Shown piece by piece: positions 16,988 to 25,997 of a DNA stretch of 46,496 nt (position 1 is the stretch's first letter; each line of letters begins with the position of its first letter). The notes beneath the pieces are model-generated. The model saw only the letters and a program-made list of their open reading frames with translations, was not told the DNA's origin and did not search any database. The position numbers and the translations under genes are program-made. Source of the DNA: a virus; IMG/VR virus record IMGVR_UViG_3300036791_000426, positions 1 to 46,496 of that record. One strand, written 5' to 3'.

Positions 16988-19393
16988 ATGCCCGAAACCA
17001 TCATCGCCATCGCGCTGTGGATCGGCGCGCAGGCCGCCGAGGCGGCGTCCATCGCCGGCCTGTCCGCAGCCACCGCGACGGTCGTCGGAGATATCGTCGC
17101 GGCGACCGTCTTCATCGGCATCACGGTCGGCGGCGCGTTCGCGTTGCAGGCGTTCGCGCCGACGACGCCTAAACAAGAGTCGATGCGCGAGACGTTGCGG
17201 CAGACGATCCCGCCGCGTCGGCGCGGCTGCGGGACCGCCCGGCTGGGCGGCCCGTTCCTGCACGATCAGTCGAACGTCGGCATCCTCTATCGCGTCATCG
17301 CCTTCTGCGACCGGCCTTGCGAGCAGATCATCGCCTACCTGCTCAACCAGGATGAGGTCTTCGTCGCGGGCGGCTATGTCCAGGCGCTGAGCAACGGCGC
17401 TTACCGCAACAACCACGTTCAGATTTACACGACGCTGGGCGTCAGCGGCACCAACGCCTTCCCGCAGCTGACCGGCGAGATGCCGGCGTCATGGCCAGCC
17501 AACTGCTACGGGACCGGGATTTTCATGGGGTACATGCGGTGCATCCGCCCCGACCTGACGAACTACACCATCGTCTTCCCGCGCGGGAAACCGCAGTTCA
17601 ACCTCATCGCCAAGATCGGCCCCTCGTTCGATTGGCGCGACAGCAGCCAGAGCCAGACCAACCCGGCGACCTGGAAAGTCACCGCGAACCCGGTGGTCAA
17701 CCTCGTCCACGAACTCTGGGCCTATCGCGATTATGATTGGGCTGCGGACTTCGCGCCGTCGCTGGCGATCCTGACCGACGAGGCGAACCGCTGCGACGCG
17801 CCCATCGGCGTCCTCAACATCCTGGCCAAGATCATTCTCGATGCGCCTGTTGCGCAGAACTATGTCGCGATCCGCGCCGGGCCGGTGCCGCCGGTCGGTG
17901 TCGCCTTCTACCTCGCCGGCCAGACCTTCACCGTCCAATCGACGGCGGCCGGCGGCGTCGGCGGCGGCAGCGGCACTGGCACCTACGTCTACTTCGCGAC
18001 CGGCCAGACGCTGGCCGCGTCGGTCGCCATCGGATCGGTGGCGCGCTGGCAGTCGGACGCGACGCATCCGGTGACGGAGCCGACCTACGCCTGCGGCGGC
18101 GTCTGGAACGCCGACGAGCAGGAAAGCGATACCGTTACCCGCTTCCTGGCCAGCATGGATGGCTGGATGGCGCGGCGCGGCTCTGACGGCGCGGTGGTGA
18201 TCCGCTGCGGCCACTACTACGAGCCGACAGTCGTCATCGGCGCGGATGAGGTCATCGCCTACACTTGGCAACCGTTCAACGAGCGCGGGAAGGCGATCAA
18301 CCAGATCACGCCGTCATTCATGTCGCCGGCCCATGACTATACCCAGATCGACACGACGCCGATGCAGGACGACGCCGATGTGGGCGTCAACGGACTCAGC
18401 ACCCAAAGCTTCCAGCCTGAGATGGTGCAGTCGAACGGACAGGTCCGCCGGCTGGCCAAGCGTCGCCTCAACAAAGTGATGCAGCATGTCGAGCAGTTCA
18501 CCCTGAAGGCGTCGGGCATCCGCTGCCTTGGCGAGCGATATATCCGGGTCCAGATGCCCGGCGAGCTTGAAGACCTCGCGGATACCGTCCTGGAAATCGT
18601 GGGCGACCCCGAGATCAGCGCCAACGGGATGGCGGTCACGCTCCAGGTCGCGCCAGCTGATCCCGATATCGACAGCTGGGATGCGGCGACCGACGAAGGT
18701 CCGGGTCCGGTCGATTCTGCCGGCCCGGCTCAGTCCGGCCTGGCGCAGCCTACAATCGTCTCGATCAGCACTCTGACGGCGACCGGCGCGACCGGCGCGC
18801 GGCTGCGGATCGTCGCAGCGCCGCCGGCCAGCCTCGCGTCGCGGATCGACCTGTCGTGGTTCACCCAATGGCGGGTCCAGGGCGATCAGACCTTCGTGCA
18901 GAACCGCTATGACAACCTGCCGGCGGGCAACGTCACCCTGGATACGGGCTTCGTGAACAGCGGCGTCATCCTGGAGGTCGAGGTCGCCTACCAGACCGGC
19001 GCTGGCAGCTTGTCGCCCTGGAGTGCGATTCAGCAGACGACGGCGACGCCCGGCGGGACGCTGACCGCGACCGCGACCCAAGCCATCCCGGCCGGCGCGT
19101 TCGTCAACGTCGTCGGCACCAGCATGTCGCTCGCGACGGCGGCCAATCCGGGAGCCAAGAGCGCCAACGGCTATGTGCTGACGGCGGTCGCCAACGGCGC
19201 GCAGGGAACGGTCTATGTCAGCGGCCTGAACTCCTCGATTGCGGTCGCCGCGTCGGCCCCGACCGTCTGGCTGTCGAACACCACGCCCGGCGGCTTCGTC
19301 ACCGCCGCGCCGACCGGCGGCGCGATGGTCCAGACGCTGGGATCAGCTGTCCAAGGCCAGGGCGTCACCTTCGCTCCTGGCGTGCCTGCCTGA
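16988..19393 (+). CDS. Tail tip / central fibre protein
   Basis: 801 aa. A hydrophobic N-terminus (residues ~1-60, AIALWIGAQAAEAASIAG and VFIGITVGGAFALQAF) resembles those of host-specificity or J-like proteins. The middle is a hub-like beta region (HDQSNVGILYRVIAF; TQIDTTPMQDDAD), and the C-terminal ~230 residues look like fibronectin-type or beta repeats. It probably forms the tail tip that contacts the receptor. It directly follows the peptidase gene. Confidence 0.75.
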   Translation: MPETIIAIALWIGAQAAEAASIAGLSAATATVVGDIVAATVFIGITVGGAFALQAFAPTTPKQESMRETLRQTIPPRRRGCGTARLGGPFLHDQSNVGILYRVIAFCDRPCEQIIAYLLNQDEVFVAGGYVQALSNGAYRNNHVQIYTTLGVSGTNAFPQLTGEMPASWPANCYGTGIFMGYMRCIRPDLTNYTIVFPRGKPQFNLIAKIGPSFDWRDSSQSQTNPATWKVTANPVVNLVHELWAYRDYDWAADFAPSLAILTDEANRCDAPIGVLNILAKIILDAPVAQNYVAIRAGPVPPVGVAFYLAGQTFTVQSTAAGGVGGGSGTGTYVYFATGQTLAASVAIGSVARWQSDATHPVTEPTYACGGVWNADEQESDTVTRFLASMDGWMARRGSDGAVVIRCGHYYEPTVVIGADEVIAYTWQPFNERGKAINQITPSFMSPAHDYTQIDTTPMQDDADVGVNGLSTQSFQPEMVQSNGQVRRLAKRRLNKVMQHVEQFTLKASGIRCLGERYIRVQMPGELEDLADTVLEIVGDPEISANGMAVTLQVAPADPDIDSWDAATDEGPGPVDSAGPAQSGLAQPTIVSISTLTATGATGARLRIVAAPPASLASRIDLSWFTQWRVQGDQTFVQNRYDNLPAGNVTLDTGFVNSGVILEVEVAYQTGAGSLSPWSAIQQTTATPGGTLTATATQAIPAGAFVNVVGTSMSLATAANPGAKSANGYVLTAVANGAQGTVYVSGLNSSIAVAASAPTVWLSNTTPGGFVTAAPTGGAMVQTLGSAVQGQGVTFAPGVPA

Positions 19394-19404
19394 CGGAGAA
19401 AACC

Positions 19405-20007
19405 ATGTCCGGGCAAATCGCCGCCCTGGCCGATGCGGCCTTCCGCGACTTCGAGACGAACGGCGTTCCGGCCACCGGGCCGCACGACCCGATCAAGCTC
19501 GATATCCGAACGACGTTCGACCAGATCGACCTGACCATCAGCACCCAGACCATCTTCGCGGCGGCCGGCGTGATGTTCGCGACCCTGGCGGCGATGAACG
19601 CCGATCTGGCGCATCCGGCCGGCACGCCCGCGCTGGTCTACAACGACCCGACACCGGCCAATAATGCGGTGTATGCCAAGACCGGGGCGAGCGGGTCCGG
19701 CAGCTGGACCGCGACCGGCATCGGCTTCCCGCCGCCGAACGTCCTCGTCGCGCTGCCGTGGTACGGCAAGACTTGGTGCCAGCTGTCGCAGCTGAAGGCG
19801 CAGCTGCAAGCCAACGGCCAGCTGCAAACGGTCATCAACAATATCCCGGCGGCGGCGTCCGACCCCGCTAACGCCCAATGGACCGGCGGCGGGATCATCA
19901 CGACGCTGGGCGCGCTGGCGACGCTGATCGCCAGCCCGGCGGTGCTGAACCTGACGCCGGCCGCGCTGACGACCCTGTTCAACAACGCCCTGGCCCGGAC
20001 CTTCTAG
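19405..20007 (+). CDS. Tail fibre-associated hypothetical protein
   Basis: 200 aa, with GGAG upstream. It opens MSGQIAALADAAFRDFETNG, has a beta-type middle (GTPALVYNDPTPANNAVYAK) and a hydrophobic Ala/Leu-rich C-terminus (TTLGALATLIASPAVLNLTP). Its context between tail tip and fibre genes suggests a fibre base or chaperone role. No family is recognised. Confidence 0.6.
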   Translation: MSGQIAALADAAFRDFETNGVPATGPHDPIKLDIRTTFDQIDLTISTQTIFAAAGVMFATLAAMNADLAHPAGTPALVYNDPTPANNAVYAKTGASGSGSWTATGIGFPPPNVLVALPWYGKTWCQLSQLKAQLQANGQLQTVINNIPAAASDPANAQWTGGGIITTLGALATLIASPAVLNLTPAALTTLFNNALARTF

Positions 20008-20017
20008 GGGAACCCTC

Positions 20018-21820
20018 ATGCGGAAGTTTCTGCTCGTCACCGCGAGCGCGCTGGCGCTGGCGTCGATGGCGCACGCCCAGACGGTCCTGCAATGGGGCCT
20101 CGGGACCGGCGCGCAGCCTCAGACCGTCACCGCCACGGATCGGACAGGCGCGAACGTCCCGGCCGGGACGCTCAACTCGACCACCCATCAGTACAATCTC
20201 GGAGTCATCAACCTGAACGGCGGCGCTGGCGCGAGCGCGACGACGTTCTGGCGCGGCGACGGAACGTGGGCGACCGTCCCGGTGCCGCCGCCGACGAACC
20301 CGGTCGGTCCTCCTGGCGCGCTGCAATACGACAACGGCGGCGTGTTCGGCGGCGTCGGCGGCGCGATCTACTGCACGGCGTGCGGTTCCGGCTCCCAGCC
20401 GTTGCTGGCTTTCACCGCGCTGCCGACCAGCTTCAGCAATGAGACGCTGACGTTCAGCGGGGCGAACCTCGTCTTCAGCAACGGCGTCGCCACGCCGACC
20501 AACTGGATGAGCTTCGGCAACAATTCGACCGGCGGCCAGATCACCTTCGCCGCGACCGGATATCTCAACTGGACCAACAACTCTTACATCGGCTCGCCCA
20601 GCGCGGGCGTCATGGCGGTCGGCCTGGCCCCAGGCGCGTCGAACGGCACGCTGCAACTCGGCACGCTGCACCTCTACACGCAATGGTCGCTGACCGACGC
20701 GAGCAACAATGTCATCGCTTCGGTGGACAGCCAGACCGCCAAGTTCCTGTCGAACGTCCGCTTCGGCAACTCACCGACCAACCCGCTTTACCCGACCCCG
20801 ACGACGGCCGGGCTCAGCAGCATTTCGCAAGGCCGGTTCGGCAGCGGGCAGGGCCTGAACATCGCCGGCACCAGCAACGGCGGCGGGCTCTTTTGCGATC
20901 CGATGTCACCCTATTGCATGGGGCGGCAGGTTGACTTCTGGTCGGGCGACGACGGCTTCCAGGTGTTCGGCATCGAGAACGGCGTCTCGGACCACCACGG
21001 GCTGGAGCTTGGCCTGTCGCGCTCGTCAAACAACATGCAGGAAGTCAGCCAGCTGCTGCCGCTGGATCAGGTGTTCCCGCCCGGCGCGATCCGGCATTTC
21101 AACATCACCAACGGCGGCAGCGGGTACACGTTCGCGAACACGCACGTTGCGCTGACGCCGGTTGGCTGCTCCCGCAACCCGTCCAGCAACGTCGAGCCGG
21201 TCGTCGTCAGCGGCGCGGTGACGGGCTTGTCGGTCCTCTACGATCCCGGCGAGGGCTGCGCGTCGGTCGCGGTCAACATTACCGGCGACGGGACCGGGGC
21301 GACCGCCACCGCCTCGCTGACGGCGGGTGCGACCGACGCCTCGGTGGGGATGGTCGTCGGCGTCTCGCGCGGCTGGTATGCCGGCGGCCCGGCCTGGGTT
21401 GGCTTCGGCCAGGCCGATCTGAAGCCCAACCGGCTGCGCCTGGGCGGCGTCAACGACAGCGGGCATCCGTGGGCGACCAGCGTCATCCAGCCGACCCTGG
21501 CGCTGAGCGCGCCGCTCGAATGGGATCGGCCGAATGCCGGGGCCGAGGCAGGGTTCACCAACGACTTCAGCATCCGCGATGTCGCCGGCCTGATGACGAT
21601 CACCAAGTGGGACAACTCCGCAGCTGCCGGCGTCAGCGCGCAGTTCCTGCGGTCGGTCCCGGTGACGGTCGCCGGTCTGGCGACAGCCGATCCTAGCCCG
21701 GCGCATGGGGATCGCGCCTATGTCAACGACGCGACCAGCTGCGCCTTCGCCGCGCCGGTCAGCGGCGGCGGCACGACCGAATGCCCGGTCTACTATGACG
21801 GCGCGTGGAAGGGCGGCTGA
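20018..21820 (+). CDS. Tail fibre-like protein with N-terminal signal peptide
   Basis: 600 aa. The first 20 residues (RK, then a Leu/Ala core, then MAHA before Gln) form a clear Sec signal peptide with an AxA cleavage site. The rest is beta-rich, Gly/Ser/Thr-rich fibre sequence (TFWRGDGTWATVPVP, ALQYDNGGVFGG). It ends in ADPSPAHGDRAYVNDATSC and CPVYYDGAWKGG, a C-terminal cap common in alphaproteobacterial phage fibres. A secretion signal on a virion protein is unusual because assembly is cytoplasmic. The gene abuts the holin-like gene. Confidence 0.75.
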   Translation: MRKFLLVTASALALASMAHAQTVLQWGLGTGAQPQTVTATDRTGANVPAGTLNSTTHQYNLGVINLNGGAGASATTFWRGDGTWATVPVPPPTNPVGPPGALQYDNGGVFGGVGGAIYCTACGSGSQPLLAFTALPTSFSNETLTFSGANLVFSNGVATPTNWMSFGNNSTGGQITFAATGYLNWTNNSYIGSPSAGVMAVGLAPGASNGTLQLGTLHLYTQWSLTDASNNVIASVDSQTAKFLSNVRFGNSPTNPLYPTPTTAGLSSISQGRFGSGQGLNIAGTSNGGGLFCDPMSPYCMGRQVDFWSGDDGFQVFGIENGVSDHHGLELGLSRSSNNMQEVSQLLPLDQVFPPGAIRHFNITNGGSGYTFANTHVALTPVGCSRNPSSNVEPVVVSGAVTGLSVLYDPGEGCASVAVNITGDGTGATATASLTAGATDASVGMVVGVSRGWYAGGPAWVGFGQADLKPNRLRLGGVNDSGHPWATSVIQPTLALSAPLEWDRPNAGAEAGFTNDFSIRDVAGLMTITKWDNSAAAGVSAQFLRSVPVTVAGLATADPSPAHGDRAYVNDATSCAFAAPVSGGGTTECPVYYDGAWKGG

Positions 21821-22023
21821 TGCGCCGGCTGCTGACCGAGAAGCTGATCTTCGCGGCGCTGGTGATGGGCGGCTATGTCGTCGTGCTGATCGTTGCGCTG
21901 ATCGAGGAGCCGCCGCCCGCGTCGCTCGACCTCATCAAATCCGTGCTGCTGGTGATTGGCCCCATCGTCGGCATGGTCGCGCATTCGATCCTCCAGGATC
22001 GCGGGCCGAGGGAGCCGCCATGA
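21820..22023 (+). CDS. Holin-like small membrane protein
   Basis: 67 aa with two predicted membrane helices (about residues 10-29 and 38-60), a charged N-terminus (MRRLLTEK) and a charged C-terminus. It overlaps the fibre stop (TGATG), and the lysozyme ATG overlaps its own stop. Its position next to the lysozyme supports a class II-type holin; the fold is not diagnostic. Confidence 0.65.
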   Translation: MRRLLTEKLIFAALVMGGYVVVLIVALIEEPPPASLDLIKSVLLVIGPIVGMVAHSILQDRGPREPP

Positions 22024-22463
22024 CAACCGCCTATCTCATCTCCGACCTGAAGCGCGACGAAGGGCTGCGGTCGGAGGCTTACCCGGACCCGCTTAGCGGC
22101 GGCGATCCCTGGACGATTGGCTACGGCCACACCGGGCCGGAAGTCCATGCCGGGCTGATCTGGAACCAGGATCAGTGCGAGGACGCGCTGGCCGAGGATA
22201 TCGTCACCCATGAGGAAGGGCTCGATACCGAGATTCCCTGGTGGCGCGGCCTCGATGATCTGCGCCAGGACGTGCTTTCCAACATGGCGTTCAACCTCGG
22301 CGTCGGCGGCCTGTTGAACTTCCAGAACATGCTGGCGGCGACCCAGGCCGGCGACTACACGACCGCTGCCGCCGAAATGCTCGATAGTCAGTGGGCCAAT
22401 CAAGTCGGCCAGCGCGCCGTCCGGCTGTCCGACCAGATGGCGACCGGCGAACATCAGGAATAG
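22020..22463 (+). CDS. Endolysin, GH24 (T4-type) lysozyme
   Basis: 147 aa. The catalytic triad is visible in RDEGLRSEAYPDP and WTIGYGH: E14, D23 and T32, matching E11-D20-T26 of T4 lysozyme. SNMAFNLGVGGLLNFQNML matches the C-terminal lobe. It hydrolyses the glycan chains of peptidoglycan at lysis. No signal peptide or N-terminal anchor is seen, so export depends on the holin. Overlaps the holin stop by ATGA. Confidence 0.9.
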   Translation: MTTAYLISDLKRDEGLRSEAYPDPLSGGDPWTIGYGHTGPEVHAGLIWNQDQCEDALAEDIVTHEEGLDTEIPWWRGLDDLRQDVLSNMAFNLGVGGLLNFQNMLAATQAGDYTTAAAEMLDSQWANQVGQRAVRLSDQMATGEHQE

Positions 22464-22475
22464 GGAGCCGCCGCC

Positions 22476-22853
22476 ATGATGCCGGGCAGCTACTCGCTGG
22501 CGATCTATCGGGGCGACACCTACGCTTGGCGCTTCACGCTCTGGCAGGACACCGACCGGACGCTGGCGGTCGATCTGACCGGGATCGCGGTCAAGGCCGA
22601 GATCAGGGACCGCCCGGCCGGCACGCTGATCCAGGCGCTGACGCTGGCTGTGACCCTGCCCAACATCATCGACGCCAGCCTGACCGGCGCGCAGACCCGG
22701 CAGCTGCCGTCTACCGGCGGCCGTTGGGATTTGCAGCTGACCGATCCGACCGGCTGGGTGTCCACGATCCTGGCCGGGTCGGTCGTCGTGACCGGCGACA
22801 TCACCGACAGCGGCGGCGAGCCGGCGGCTGCTGCCGCGCTTGCGGAGGGCTGA
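22476..22853 (+). CDS. Beta-sandwich virion protein, baseplate/fibre-associated
   Basis: 125 aa. YRGDTYAWRFTLWQD, then DLTGIAVKAEIRD, GGRWDLQLTDPTGWVSTILAGSVVVTGDITD have the pattern of BppU-N or Ig-like adaptor domains that attach fibres. The gene lies between lysozyme and the collagen fibre. Distantly similar in layout to the protein at 9660-10085. Confidence 0.6.
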   Translation: MMPGSYSLAIYRGDTYAWRFTLWQDTDRTLAVDLTGIAVKAEIRDRPAGTLIQALTLAVTLPNIIDASLTGAQTRQLPSTGGRWDLQLTDPTGWVSTILAGSVVVTGDITDSGGEPAAAAALAEG

Positions 22854-22857
22854 TCCG

Positions 22858-24330
22858 ATGACTGAGCAGGTTGTCGCGGTCGAGGTCGATCCGACCGACG
22901 TTGAGCTTGTCGTCGTCACCGACCCGGACATCGCCCAGCATGTCGTCGCGGTCGATGTCGAGGTCACGCAGGGATCGCCGGGCGCGCAGGGTCCGCAAGG
23001 GCCGGTTGGGCCGCAGGGCGTGCAAGGCATTCAGGGGCCGGTCGGCCCGGTCAGCAGCGTCGGCCTGGCGCTGCCTGCCGAGTTCACCGTCGCCGGCTCG
23101 CCCGTCACCGGGGCCGGGACGCTCGCCGGCTCCTGGGCGTCGCAGACCGCCGCCAAGGTGCTGGCCTCGCCCAGCGGCGCAACCGGCCCGCCGGGCTTCC
23201 GGGCGCTGATCGCCAGCGATATCCCGGCGCTGTCCTACCTGCCGCTGACCGGCGGCCCGCTGACCGGCCCGCTGTCGGTTCCCAGCGTCACCGTCGGCCC
23301 GACCTTCACGCCCCCAGCTGGGGCGATGGCCGCCGTCTATAACAACGCTGCGGCGGCTAACCTTTACCTCATCGGCGACGGACAGCCGGTCAACTTCCTC
23401 GACACAAGATATACGTCGGACACCTCGCCGCCGGTCTTCTCGTTCGTCAAATATCGCGGCAGCTACGCCGCGCCCGCAGCGGTGGTTACTGGCGACAATA
23501 CCGGTTTCATGAACTTTGACGGCTGGGATGGATCAGCCGTCCAGGTGCTTAGCCGCATCCTCGGCGCTGCCCAGACCTTCAACGCTGCCGGCGATATCTC
23601 GGGCAGCTTGGCTTTCCAGACGCGGACGACCGGGCCGGGCGGCGTGCTGACGACCGCGCTGAGCATCGATCAGGCGCAGATCGTCACGCTCGCGCAGCTG
23701 CCGGTCTGGCCGAGCGTCGTCTCGAACCGCTTCTGGGCGGGGCCGGTCGGCGGACCTGGGCCGCCCGCCATGCGCAAGCTGGACGCCAGCGATCTCCCGC
23801 TCCCGTCGCCGACGACGCTGGGCGGCATTCAGTCGGTCGCCGCCGTCGCCAGCAATTGGGTCAGGTCGATCAGCAACGCGGGCGCGCCTGTGCTCTCGCG
23901 TCCCGCCGCCGCCGACCTGTCGGACTACGCCACCGGCCAGCCCTGGACGCCGACGCTTACCTGCGCGACGCCCGGCGATCTGTCGGTCGCCTACACCACC
24001 CAAACCGGCCGCTGGGTGAAGATCGGCACGACCTACTTCTGGTTCCTGTCGCTCAGCTGCACGCCGACCTACACCACGGCGGCCGGGACGCTGCTGATTA
24101 GCGGCTTCCCCGCGACCCCATCTTTCGGCGGCCAGCAGGGCCTGCTGTCGCAGCTGGCCTCGCCGCCCGCATGGCCGTCTGGCGTCCTGCAAGCGGTCCT
24201 GCTCTGGACCGGCAATCAGCTGGAGATCGGCGGTCTGAAGCCGGGATCGAACACCATCGTCTGGCCGATCACGACGTTCACCTCCGGGCAAAATCTCATC
24301 ATCGCCGGCCAAGGCATCCTGTTTGCCTGA
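22858..24330 (+). CDS. Collagen-containing tail fibre
   Basis: 490 aa from ATG 22858. An acidic beta N-terminus (VVAVEVDPTDVELVVV) is followed by a short Gly-X-Y run (residues ~41-64, GSPGAQGPQGPVGPQG). Then come PLTGGPLTGPLSVPS, a knob-like repeat segment, and a C-terminal beta domain (WTPTLTCATPG; GRWVKIGTTYFWFLSLS) common in phage receptor-binding fibres. It ends the rightward late block before the convergent minus-strand genes. Confidence 0.75.
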   Translation: MTEQVVAVEVDPTDVELVVVTDPDIAQHVVAVDVEVTQGSPGAQGPQGPVGPQGVQGIQGPVGPVSSVGLALPAEFTVAGSPVTGAGTLAGSWASQTAAKVLASPSGATGPPGFRALIASDIPALSYLPLTGGPLTGPLSVPSVTVGPTFTPPAGAMAAVYNNAAAANLYLIGDGQPVNFLDTRYTSDTSPPVFSFVKYRGSYAAPAAVVTGDNTGFMNFDGWDGSAVQVLSRILGAAQTFNAAGDISGSLAFQTRTTGPGGVLTTALSIDQAQIVTLAQLPVWPSVVSNRFWAGPVGGPGPPAMRKLDASDLPLPSPTTLGGIQSVAAVASNWVRSISNAGAPVLSRPAAADLSDYATGQPWTPTLTCATPGDLSVAYTTQTGRWVKIGTTYFWFLSLSCTPTYTTAAGTLLISGFPATPSFGGQQGLLSQLASPPAWPSGVLQAVLLWTGNQLEIGGLKPGSNTIVWPITTFTSGQNLIIAGQGILFA

Positions 24331-24472
24331 TTAAGACGCCCGCTGGTGGCCGGTCAGGGCCGGCGCGGCCGGATGGGCCGGCAGACCGCCCAAGGCCGCC
24401 TGTGACGATCCTGGGGGCGCTGGCGGGCATTATCGCGCCTGTCGCGGGTCAGCCGAAGCGGCCCCACAGGCT

Positions 24473-24493
24473 CTCGGTCCCTCCGGGGCCGAG
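24473..24493. terminator. GC-rich hairpin between convergent blocks
   Basis: CTCGGTCCC and GGGGCCGAG form a 9-bp stem with one G-U pair and a 3-nt loop. It lies in the 179-bp gap between the fibre gene (ends 24330) and the first minus-strand gene stop (24510). No U-run follows on either strand, so termination is plausible rather than certain. The rest of the gap has several GGCCGG palindromes and no convincing gene. Confidence 0.4.
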
Positions 24494-24509
24494 GGGCGGA
24501 TCGAACCGC

Positions 24510-24743
24510 CTAGCGATGGCGCGCCGCGATCTGTTCATCGACCTGTCGGATCAGCAGATCGCGCGCCGACATGCCGCAGACCGCCTCTAGCTTCAGTGCG
24601 ACCGGAACGGACAGGCCGCCGCCGTTGAGCAGGTTGTCCAGCGCCGGGCGGGTTATCCCCAGCTGGCGCGCAACGTCGTTCGGCGTCGCGCCGCGCCCCA
24701 GCAGATTGCGGCGCAGGTAGGCGGTCAGGCTCTCGTTGGTCAT
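24510..24743 (-). CDS. HTH (XRE/HigA-like) DNA-binding protein
   Basis: 77 aa. TPNDVARQLGITRPALDNLLNGG is a Cro/CI-type helix-turn-helix, followed by VPVALKLEAVCGMSARDLL as in HigA-type antitoxins. No toxin gene is recognisable next to it. It is the last gene of the minus-strand operon; its ATG overlaps the stop of the upstream membrane-protein gene. Confidence 0.75.
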   Translation of the reverse strand: MTNESLTAYLRRNLLGRGATPNDVARQLGITRPALDNLLNGGGLSVPVALKLEAVCGMSARDLLIRQVDEQIAARHR

Positions 24744-25021
24744 TCGCCGCGCCGCTCGCGATAGCGCAGCGTCACCAGCAGCGCCCGCTCGCGGTCGAAC
24801 GAGCGCATCAGCAGCCGATGCAGGCTGGCGGACAGCACCAGCCAGACCAGCCCATTACCAACGAGCGAGGCGACCAGGACGACGCCGACCGGATGACTGA
24901 TCGCCCAGACGATGATCGCCGCGCCGACGATGGCCCAAGCGACGACGATGGCGACCAGCATCCGGCTGACCCATCGCAGCTGACGCCAGACGCGGCTCGC
25001 GGTGGGATCGTCGGTCATCAT
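24740..25021 (-). CDS. Hypothetical protein with two membrane helices
   Basis: 93 aa. Two hydrophobic segments (residues ~21-43 and ~45-66) follow a basic N-terminus (RVWRQLRWVSR), with a cytoplasmic basic tail LRYRERRGE. ATG codons at 25021 and 25018 are both possible. ATGA overlap with the next gene. Might affect the host envelope; no family recognised. Confidence 0.6.
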   Translation of the reverse strand: MMTDDPTASRVWRQLRWVSRMLVAIVVAWAIVGAAIIVWAISHPVGVVLVASLVGNGLVWLVLSASLHRLLMRSFDRERALLVTLRYRERRGE

Positions 25022-25236
25022 GCGGCGTCGTCTCCTAAAGCCGCCAGGTCGGCGTCGATCCTGGCCGCGAGGTCGCGCAGAATGAACGGCAGCGCGCGGG
25101 TCATCGGCTGGTCGGCCTGCACGCTGAACCCGCTGCCTTCGCTGCCATCGAAGACGATGACCACGACGCCGCGCGCCCGCGCTGCGTTCCTGGCCTGCGT
25201 CGCAATGTGGTCGTATTTCCCCGGACCCAGCGCCAT
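25018..25236 (-). CDS. Hypothetical alpha/beta small protein
   Basis: 72 aa from ATG 25236, which overlaps the upstream stop (ATGA). ARGVVVIVFDGSEGSGFSVQ, then a helical C-terminus FILRDLAARIDADLAAL. Phage proteins of this shape are frequent in early regions, but the function is unknown. Confidence 0.6.
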   Translation of the reverse strand: MALGPGKYDHIATQARNAARARGVVVIVFDGSEGSGFSVQADQPMTRALPFILRDLAARIDADLAALGDDAA

Positions 25237-25463
25237 CAGGCTTCGCCCGGCCAAAGGACGATGAACGGCGCGCCGGGATGGGCCAGCCGGTAAAGCTCAG
25301 CCATCGTCGCGGCGGACTGCGGGAAGCCGGCCCCGTAGAGGAAGCCGACGCTGAAGGACGCCAGCGGCTGCGCGAAGGACGCGCCCTCGCCAGCGGCCTG
25401 CGCCCGGCGCAGCGCGACGACCTGTTCCCGGTATATCTCGGCGTGTTCGTCCGCCCTGGTCAT
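25236..25463 (-). CDS. Hypothetical protein
   Basis: 75 aa, with GAGAGGAAG before the ATG. Helical start (RADEHAEIYREQVVALRRAQ), then SFSVGFLYGAGFPQSAATMAEL and APFIVLWPGEA. No family recognised. The start overlaps the upstream stop, part of a chain of coupled genes. Confidence 0.55.
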   Translation of the reverse strand: MTRADEHAEIYREQVVALRRAQAAGEGASFAQPLASFSVGFLYGAGFPQSAATMAELYRLAHPGAPFIVLWPGEA

Positions 25464-25669
25464 GGCTTCCTCTCGAAAATCTGGGTGAATGTCAGGGCCG
25501 GGTTGACCCGCAGCTGATCGACCATCTGGGCTAAACTGGCGTCCGGCGCGTCGATGGCGACCTCGAAGTGACAGCCGGGATGGGCGGCGTCGAAGTCGCG
25601 CAGATGCTGCAACCACGCCTGCCGCAGATCGGCCGGGACATGCGCGACGGTGAAGACCTTGACCGTCAT
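25460..25669 (-). CDS. Hypothetical protein, ferredoxin-like pattern
   Basis: 69 aa: TVKVFTVAHVPADLRQAWLQ, HPGCHFEVAID, LAQMVDQLRVNPALTFTQIF. Beta-alpha-beta pattern, function unknown. ATG overlaps the stop of the 34-aa gene above it. Confidence 0.55.
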   Translation of the reverse strand: MTVKVFTVAHVPADLRQAWLQHLRDFDAAHPGCHFEVAIDAPDASLAQMVDQLRVNPALTFTQIFERKP

Positions 25670-25770
25670 CTGCGTCGGCTCCGTCGCTCCAGGCCAGACA
25701 GCAGCCAGCCCGCCGCCGCGCCGATCAGGAACGGCTGGATGAAGTCCAGCCAATGCCGCAGGAGCGTCAT
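25666..25770 (-). CDS. 34-aa single-helix membrane peptide
   Basis: MTLLRHWLDFIQPFLIGAAA begins one membrane helix that ends before a basic tail LERRSRRR. Both ends overlap neighbours by ATGA, matching the rest of the operon, which is the main reason to accept so short a gene. Confidence 0.55.
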   Translation of the reverse strand: MTLLRHWLDFIQPFLIGAAAGWLLSGLERRSRRR

Positions 25771-25997
25771 GCGATCCGCAGCCCATCGGCCGCCAGCAGC
25801 GCCGCAATCTCGCGTCGATGCTCCAGCGTCGTCAGCTGATAGTTTTGATCCGGGAAGGCGCTGACCTCGCCCTCGCCCTCGCCGGCCAGCAGCATGTAGC
25901 TGGTGTGGCCGCCGGCATCGTCGGTCGGCGCGCCGACAACCTCGATCCAGGAGAACCCGGCGACCGACCGGCGGCTCATCTTCAGCTGCAATGTCAT
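25767..25997 (-). CDS. Hypothetical protein
   Basis: 76 aa from ATG 25997: TLQLKMSRRSVAGFSWIEVV, GGHTSYMLLAGEGEGEVSAFP, LEHRREIAALLAADGLRI. Likely a small beta-sheet protein; function unknown. Coupled by ATGA at both ends. Confidence 0.55.
   Translation of the reverse strand: MTLQLKMSRRSVAGFSWIEVVGAPTDDAGGHTSYMLLAGEGEGEVSAFPDQNYQLTTLEHRREIAALLAADGLRIA

Noticed and set aside
24510-25021. HigA-type toxin-antitoxin pair
   Set aside because: The HTH protein is antitoxin-like, but its neighbour is a two-helix membrane protein with no HigB/RelE features, so a pair is not supported.
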